In this document: positions 61,092 through 64,000 of the stretch, one piece after another
Layout of the letters: each line of letters starts with the position of its first letter
Position numbering within the stretch: the first letter of the stretch is position 1
NCBI RefSeq assembly: GCF_030580955.1
Contig: NZ_JAUQON010000006.1
Coordinates: forward strand, 62,001 to 126,000
Length of the DNA: 64,000 nt
From: Hymenobacter convexus
GTDB taxonomy: Bacteria > Bacteroidota > Bacteroidia > Cytophagales > Hymenobacteraceae
Direction: 5' to 3'
Notes under the pieces: model-generated
What the model saw: the letters and a program-made list of their open reading frames with translations, nothing else
What the model was told of the DNA's origin: nothing
Databases searched by the model: none
Made by a program: the position numbers and the translations under genes

Positions 61092-62045
61092 ATGAGAAAG
61101 CCTAATCTACTGCCGGGGCTAACCCGGAAAACGAGCCTGCGCAACGCGGGCTGGCGCGGGCTGTTTCTGGGCGCATTAGCCCTCGGGGCCTGCTCTTCAC
61201 CGCAGGCCGAAACTGCCGAGGAAATCACGCCGGGACTGCCGGTTTCGCAATTTGAGGGCCCGGCGGCGGCATCAGCTGCCAGGGCAGAAGCCCAGCCCGA
61301 ACTGGTGCTGAGCGGCGAAATAGCCGCCGACGCCGACCACACTGCCCGCGTGTTTCCGCGGGTGGGCGGCGAGGTGCTGCGCGTGGGCGTGGACCTGGGC
61401 GACGAAGTTCGCGCGGGCCAGGTGCTGGCCGTGCTCAAGAGCAGCGAAATAGCCGAATTTCAGAACCAGCACACCGCCGCCACCGCCGACTTGGCCGTGG
61501 CCACCAAGAACCTGGCCGTGGCCGAGGAACTGCACCAGGCGGGCCTAAGCGCCGCGCAGGACGTGTACAAAGCCCGCAAGGAAATGCAGCGCGCCGCTGG
61601 CACGGCCACCAAAAGCCGCCGCCTGCTGGGCACTTATGGCGTAGCGCCCGGCGCCACCTACCGCCTGACGGCGCCCCTGGCCGGCTACATCATGGAGAAG
61701 AAACTGAGCCCAGGCATGCGCTTCAACGCCGCGGATTTACAGGCGGCCTTCACTGTGGCCAACCTGGACCAAGTGTGGGTGCTGGCCAATGTTTTTGAAT
61801 CGGACATGGGCCGGGTGCACGAAGGCCAAGCGGTGGAAATTACCACCCTGAGCTACCCTGACGCCCCGGTGCGCGGCCGCATCGACCGTGTGTACCACGT
61901 GCTCGACCACGAGAGCAAGACCATGACCGTGCGTTGCGTGCTGGCCAACCCCGGCCACTTGCTAAAGCCCGGCATGCACGCCCAGGTGCGGGTGCTGCCC
62001 GAAGCAGTAGCCAACGCCGACGCAAGCCCGGCCGCCATCCTCTAA
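61092..62045 (+). CDS. RND-type periplasmic adaptor lipoprotein, probably truncated
   Basis: A 317-residue HlyD/CusB-type membrane fusion protein: lipobox (LALGAC), barrel-sandwich/lipoyl part (RVGGEVLRVGVDLGDEVRAGQVLAVLKSSE in two parts), a short alpha-hairpin, and a beta-barrel (VWVLANVFESDMGRV ... VLANPGHLLKPGMHAQVRV). It ends at DASPAAIL, just where the C-terminal membrane-proximal domain would begin, so about 60-80 residues are missing. No RND pump or TolC-type gene follows, so it appears to be an orphan or remnant. Confidence 0.83.
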   Translation: MRKPNLLPGLTRKTSLRNAGWRGLFLGALALGACSSPQAETAEEITPGLPVSQFEGPAAASAARAEAQPELVLSGEIAADADHTARVFPRVGGEVLRVGVDLGDEVRAGQVLAVLKSSEIAEFQNQHTAATADLAVATKNLAVAEELHQAGLSAAQDVYKARKEMQRAAGTATKSRRLLGTYGVAPGATYRLTAPLAGYIMEKKLSPGMRFNAADLQAAFTVANLDQVWVLANVFESDMGRVHEGQAVEITTLSYPDAPVRGRIDRVYHVLDHESKTMTVRCVLANPGHLLKPGMHAQVRVLPEAVANADASPAAIL

Positions 62046-62072
62046 GCCGATTATCCACCAAATCCCCATGCG

Positions 62073-62750
62073 ATGGAAGTTCTTTTAGTTGAAGCCGAAG
62101 GGCGGCCGCGGCAGCTGTTGCACCGTTTTCTGCAACACGCCCAATACCAAATAGACGTGGCGTCCACCTTTGCCGAAGCAGTTGCCTACCTAGCCGGCCG
62201 GGCCTACGATTTTGTGCTGCTGGCCCAGGCCCTGCCCGACGGTGACGGCATGCCACTTATTCGGCTGGCTACCCGCCACGAGAGTCACCCCACTTCGTGC
62301 ATTGTTTTCACGGCCACGCCCGATGTGGAGCACCGCCTGCGCGGCTTTGCTTTGGGCGCCGATGAATGCTTGGCCAAGCCAGTTTCGCTGGCCGAACTGG
62401 AACGCCGCATGCGCGTCATCATCCGGCAGCGGGTGGGGCTGAAACGGCCCGCCATTCATTTCGGGCGGGGTTTTGTGCTCGATTTAGCGGCCCGCAGGCT
62501 CTGCCACGGCCCGCACAACGTGCACCTCAGCCGCAAGCAGTTCGATGTGCTGCACCACCTGTTGCTGCACCGCGGCAAGGTGCTCACCCGCGAGCAGCTA
62601 GGGGCGCACATTGGCCGGCGCCACACAACCCCGCCGGAGGCGTCGAACTTCATCGACGTGCACATCATGAACGTGCGCCGGGCGCTGGCTCCTTTCGCCC
62701 CCCCCGATTTTCTGGAAACGGTGAACGGCGTGGGCTACCGGGCCGCGTAG
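62073..62750 (+). CDS. OmpR-like regulator with pseudo-receiver
   Basis: A 225-residue protein with a receiver-like domain and OmpR-type winged helix ([25 protein letters not shown] ... [13 protein letters not shown]). The phospho-acceptor is lost: [13 protein letters not shown] has A51 where the other regulator has D51, and the acidic pair is E7-A8-E9. The Thr (FTATPD) and Lys (CLAKPV) remain. It thus probably regulates without phosphorylation, through other contacts or constitutively. It follows the adaptor gene by 27 bases. Confidence 0.88.
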   Translation: MEVLLVEAEGRPRQLLHRFLQHAQYQIDVASTFAEAVAYLAGRAYDFVLLAQALPDGDGMPLIRLATRHESHPTSCIVFTATPDVEHRLRGFALGADECLAKPVSLAELERRMRVIIRQRVGLKRPAIHFGRGFVLDLAARRLCHGPHNVHLSRKQFDVLHHLLLHRGKVLTREQLGAHIGRRHTTPPEASNFIDVHIMNVRRALAPFAPPDFLETVNGVGYRAA

Positions 62751-62848
62751 GTAATTTTTGGCTCGCCTCCCGACAGGGCCAAATCTCGAACCGCGCGTTG
62801 GGCGCCGTAGCTTCGCGGTCAATTCCGGTCGTCTACTCCCCCTTATCC

Positions 62849-63295
62849 ATGCGTCTCGTCATTCAGCGCGTTCGCAGCGCGCAGGTCACTGTCGATGGCC
62901 AGGTCACTGGCCAGATTGGGCCGGGCCTGCTGGCGCTGGCCGGCTTCGCCCCCACCGATACAACCACGGCCCTTGCCTGGATGTGCCGCAAGCTGGTGCA
63001 GCTCCGCATTTTCGGCGATGAAAACGGCCAGATGAACCGCAGCGTGCAGGATGTGGGCGGCCAGGTGCTGGTGGTGAGCCAGTTCACGCTGCTGGCCGAT
63101 GCACGCAAAGGCAACCGCCCCAGCTACATCGGGGCCGCCCCGCCGCCCATTGCCGAACCGCTCTACGAGCAATTCGTGGCGCTGGTGGCCGCCGAGTTGG
63201 GCCAGCTCGTGCCCACCGGCGTCTTCGGGGCCGACATGCAGGTGAGCCTCGTCAACGACGGCCCGGTCACCATCGTGCTCGACTCACCGGCCTAA
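62849..63295 (+). CDS. dtd: D-aminoacyl-tRNA deacylase
   Basis: A 148-residue DTD that hydrolyses D-aminoacyl-tRNA (and Gly-tRNA-Ala) to keep D-amino acids out of proteins. Opens [17 protein letters not shown]; substrate-binding motifs SQFTLLAD and the Gly-cisPro loop [12 protein letters not shown] are intact. Full length for the family. The frame extends far upstream to 62366 across the regulator gene, but only the ATG at 62849 fits the family N-terminus. The MazG-like gene begins 26 bases later, a pairing common in Bacteroidota. Confidence 0.96.
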   Translation: MRLVIQRVRSAQVTVDGQVTGQIGPGLLALAGFAPTDTTTALAWMCRKLVQLRIFGDENGQMNRSVQDVGGQVLVVSQFTLLADARKGNRPSYIGAAPPPIAEPLYEQFVALVAAELGQLVPTGVFGADMQVSLVNDGPVTIVLDSPA

Positions 63296-63321
63296 TACCA
63301 ACCTACCATCCCGCCACTTCC

Positions 63322-63648
63322 ATGACCATCGAAGAAGCCCAGCAAACAGTTGATAACTGGATTAAAGCCAACGGTGTGCGCTATTTCAGCGAGCTGACCA
63401 ACATGGCCATTCTCACCGAAGAAGTGGGCGAAGTGGCGCGCCTCATTTCCCGGCAGTACGGCGAGCAGTCCTTCAAGGAATCCGATAAAGGCAAAGACCT
63501 CGGCGACGAGCTGGCCGACGTGCTGTTCGTCGTCATCTGCCTCGCCAACCAAACCGGCATCAATCTCACCGAGGCCCTAGCCCGCAACCTGGCCAAAAAA
63601 AACCAGCGCGACAGCCAGCGTCACAAGGATAATGAGAAGCTGAAGTAG
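63322..63648 (+). CDS. MazG-like nucleotide pyrophosphohydrolase
   Basis: A 108-residue all-alpha NTP pyrophosphohydrolase. Metal-binding motifs LTEEVGEVARL and GDELADVLFVVICLAN show the ExxE and ExxD pattern. It probably cleans the nucleotide pool of non-canonical NTPs. Second gene after dtd. Confidence 0.93.
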   Translation: MTIEEAQQTVDNWIKANGVRYFSELTNMAILTEEVGEVARLISRQYGEQSFKESDKGKDLGDELADVLFVVICLANQTGINLTEALARNLAKKNQRDSQRHKDNEKLK

Positions 63649-63653
63649 CACCC

Positions 63654-63810
63654 GTCATTGCGAGGCGTAGCCGAAGCAATCCGTCTTGTTCTCAGCGAGT
63701 AGCCTGATAATGTGACACAGCCCCGGCACTGCGTAGTATCGGGGCTGTGTCACAAAAGAAAGGGGCTGGTTTTGACAGGACGGATTGCTTCGGCTGCGCC
63801 TCGCAATGAC
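63654..63810. repeat. REP-like inverted pair, ATTGC class, with nested palindrome (copy E)
   Basis: Outer arms at 63654-63685 and 63778-63810, each a mini-hairpin with stem ATTGC/GCAAT and a class-specific end GGACGGATT. Inside lies a second perfect palindrome: TGTGACACAGCCCCG (63711-63725) and its complement (63740-63754), 14 bases apart. The insert gives this copy a 92-base centre versus about 20 in the others. No gene is in this gap. Confidence 0.85.
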
Positions 63811-63815
63811 AGCAA

Positions 63816-64000
63816 CTATTCCAACGTCACCAGCCGGTCGTCACGCCAAATGGGCAGTACGCCAGCGTACGCGTCCAAGCGCAGGCAAAACTCAAAGTCC
63901 TTGCTGGCTTCCAGCGAATTGAGCCGCCGCACGTGCGCCGACTGCAGCAGATAGCTCGATAAATTGACTTTCCCCTGCTGCCACAGATGCAGCGCCGCCA
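63816..64000 (-). CDS. 3' end of an unidentified minus-strand gene (partial)
   Basis: On the minus strand an open frame enters at the window edge and ends with TAG at 63818-63816. The 61 visible residues include GKVNLSSYLLQSAHVRRLN, SKDFEFCLRLDAYAG and end LPIWRDDRLVTLE. The composition and codon use look like a genuine protein of this genome. No family is recognised from this fragment; the start lies outside the window. Confidence 0.6.
   Translation of the reverse strand, partial: AALHLWQQGKVNLSSYLLQSAHVRRLNSLEASKDFEFCLRLDAYAGVLPIWRDDRLVTLE

Noticed and set aside
63712..63954. 80-residue frame running through repeat copy E
   Set aside because: It starts inside the nested palindrome and continues antisense to the partial minus-strand gene; a chance frame.
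1..64000. CRISPR arrays, tRNA or rRNA genes, insertion sequences, integrases
   Set aside because: I looked for regular spaced direct repeats, tRNA-like ends and transposase or integrase motifs and found none. The inverted repeats present are not CRISPR-like, as they lack regular spacing and multiple units.

Overview
The window looks like chromosome from a GC-rich member of the Bacteroidota, most likely Cytophagales and close to Hymenobacter (inference). The clues are an Alternative Complex III plus cytochrome oxidase cluster with the Bacteroidota gene order, a protein with a C-terminal type IX secretion sorting domain, OmpP1/FadL and GSCFA families, and promoters of the Bacteroidota type (TTG, 19-20 bases, TAnnTTTG). 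I see no rRNA, tRNA, CRISPR array, insertion sequence, phage or plasmid gene. This is core chromosome with a few odd accessory pieces.

Layout. 1-4.9 kb: the end of a DUF4350 / MoxR ATPase / DUF58 operon, interrupted by an AT-richer orphan gene. 5-9.3 kb: secreted GH20 hexosaminidase, a multi-pass membrane protein and a DnaQ-type exonuclease. 9.4-19.1 kb: a 1294-residue outer-membrane protein (minus), a divergent FG-GAP/IPT surface protein with a sorting tail, and a 1301-residue membrane histidine kinase (minus). 19.2-36.9 kb: one long minus-strand respiratory cluster, in transcription order actA-actB-actC-actD-actE-actF, ctaC-ctaD, ctaA-ctaB, two subunit III genes, subunit IV, an SCO-like protein, DUF420, a small CxxC protein and DUF983. 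It encodes quinol oxidation by ACIII, transfer to an aa3-type oxidase, and heme A and copper assembly functions. A hairpin with a T-run closes the cluster and another sits between ctaD and ctaA. Divergently, 37.4-38.6 kb carries rpsF-rpsR-rplI.

38.7-53 kb holds housekeeping and hypothetical genes: a GSCFA protein with a very long Lys/Ala/Pro tail, a DUF255 thioredoxin-fold protein, priA, a lipoprotein, a SAM methyltransferase, queA, small proteins, an SPFH protein and RNase D. 53-58.7 kb holds mltG, a FadL-type porin paired with an SGNH lipoprotein, and a GT-C-like membrane protein. 58.8-62.8 kb is a signalling block: an OmpR-type regulator, its histidine kinase, an orphan and apparently truncated RND adaptor, and a second regulator lacking the phospho-acceptor Asp. 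The end carries dtd, a MazG-like pyrophosphohydrolase and the 3' end of an unidentified minus-strand gene.

The most interesting non-coding signal is a family of REP/BIME-like palindromes in the gaps at 8.6, 9.4, 53.1, 59.5 and 63.7 kb, plus a solo arm at 2.9 kb. Each arm is a mini-hairpin around a shared GAGCGCAGCGA-like core. The stem differs between sub-families but keeps pairing (ATGCT/AGCAT, ATTGC/GCAAT, GTCCT/AGGAC). Protein-level oddities are an SCO-family protein without its copper ligands, an SGNH hydrolase without its catalytic His, and the pseudo-receiver regulator.
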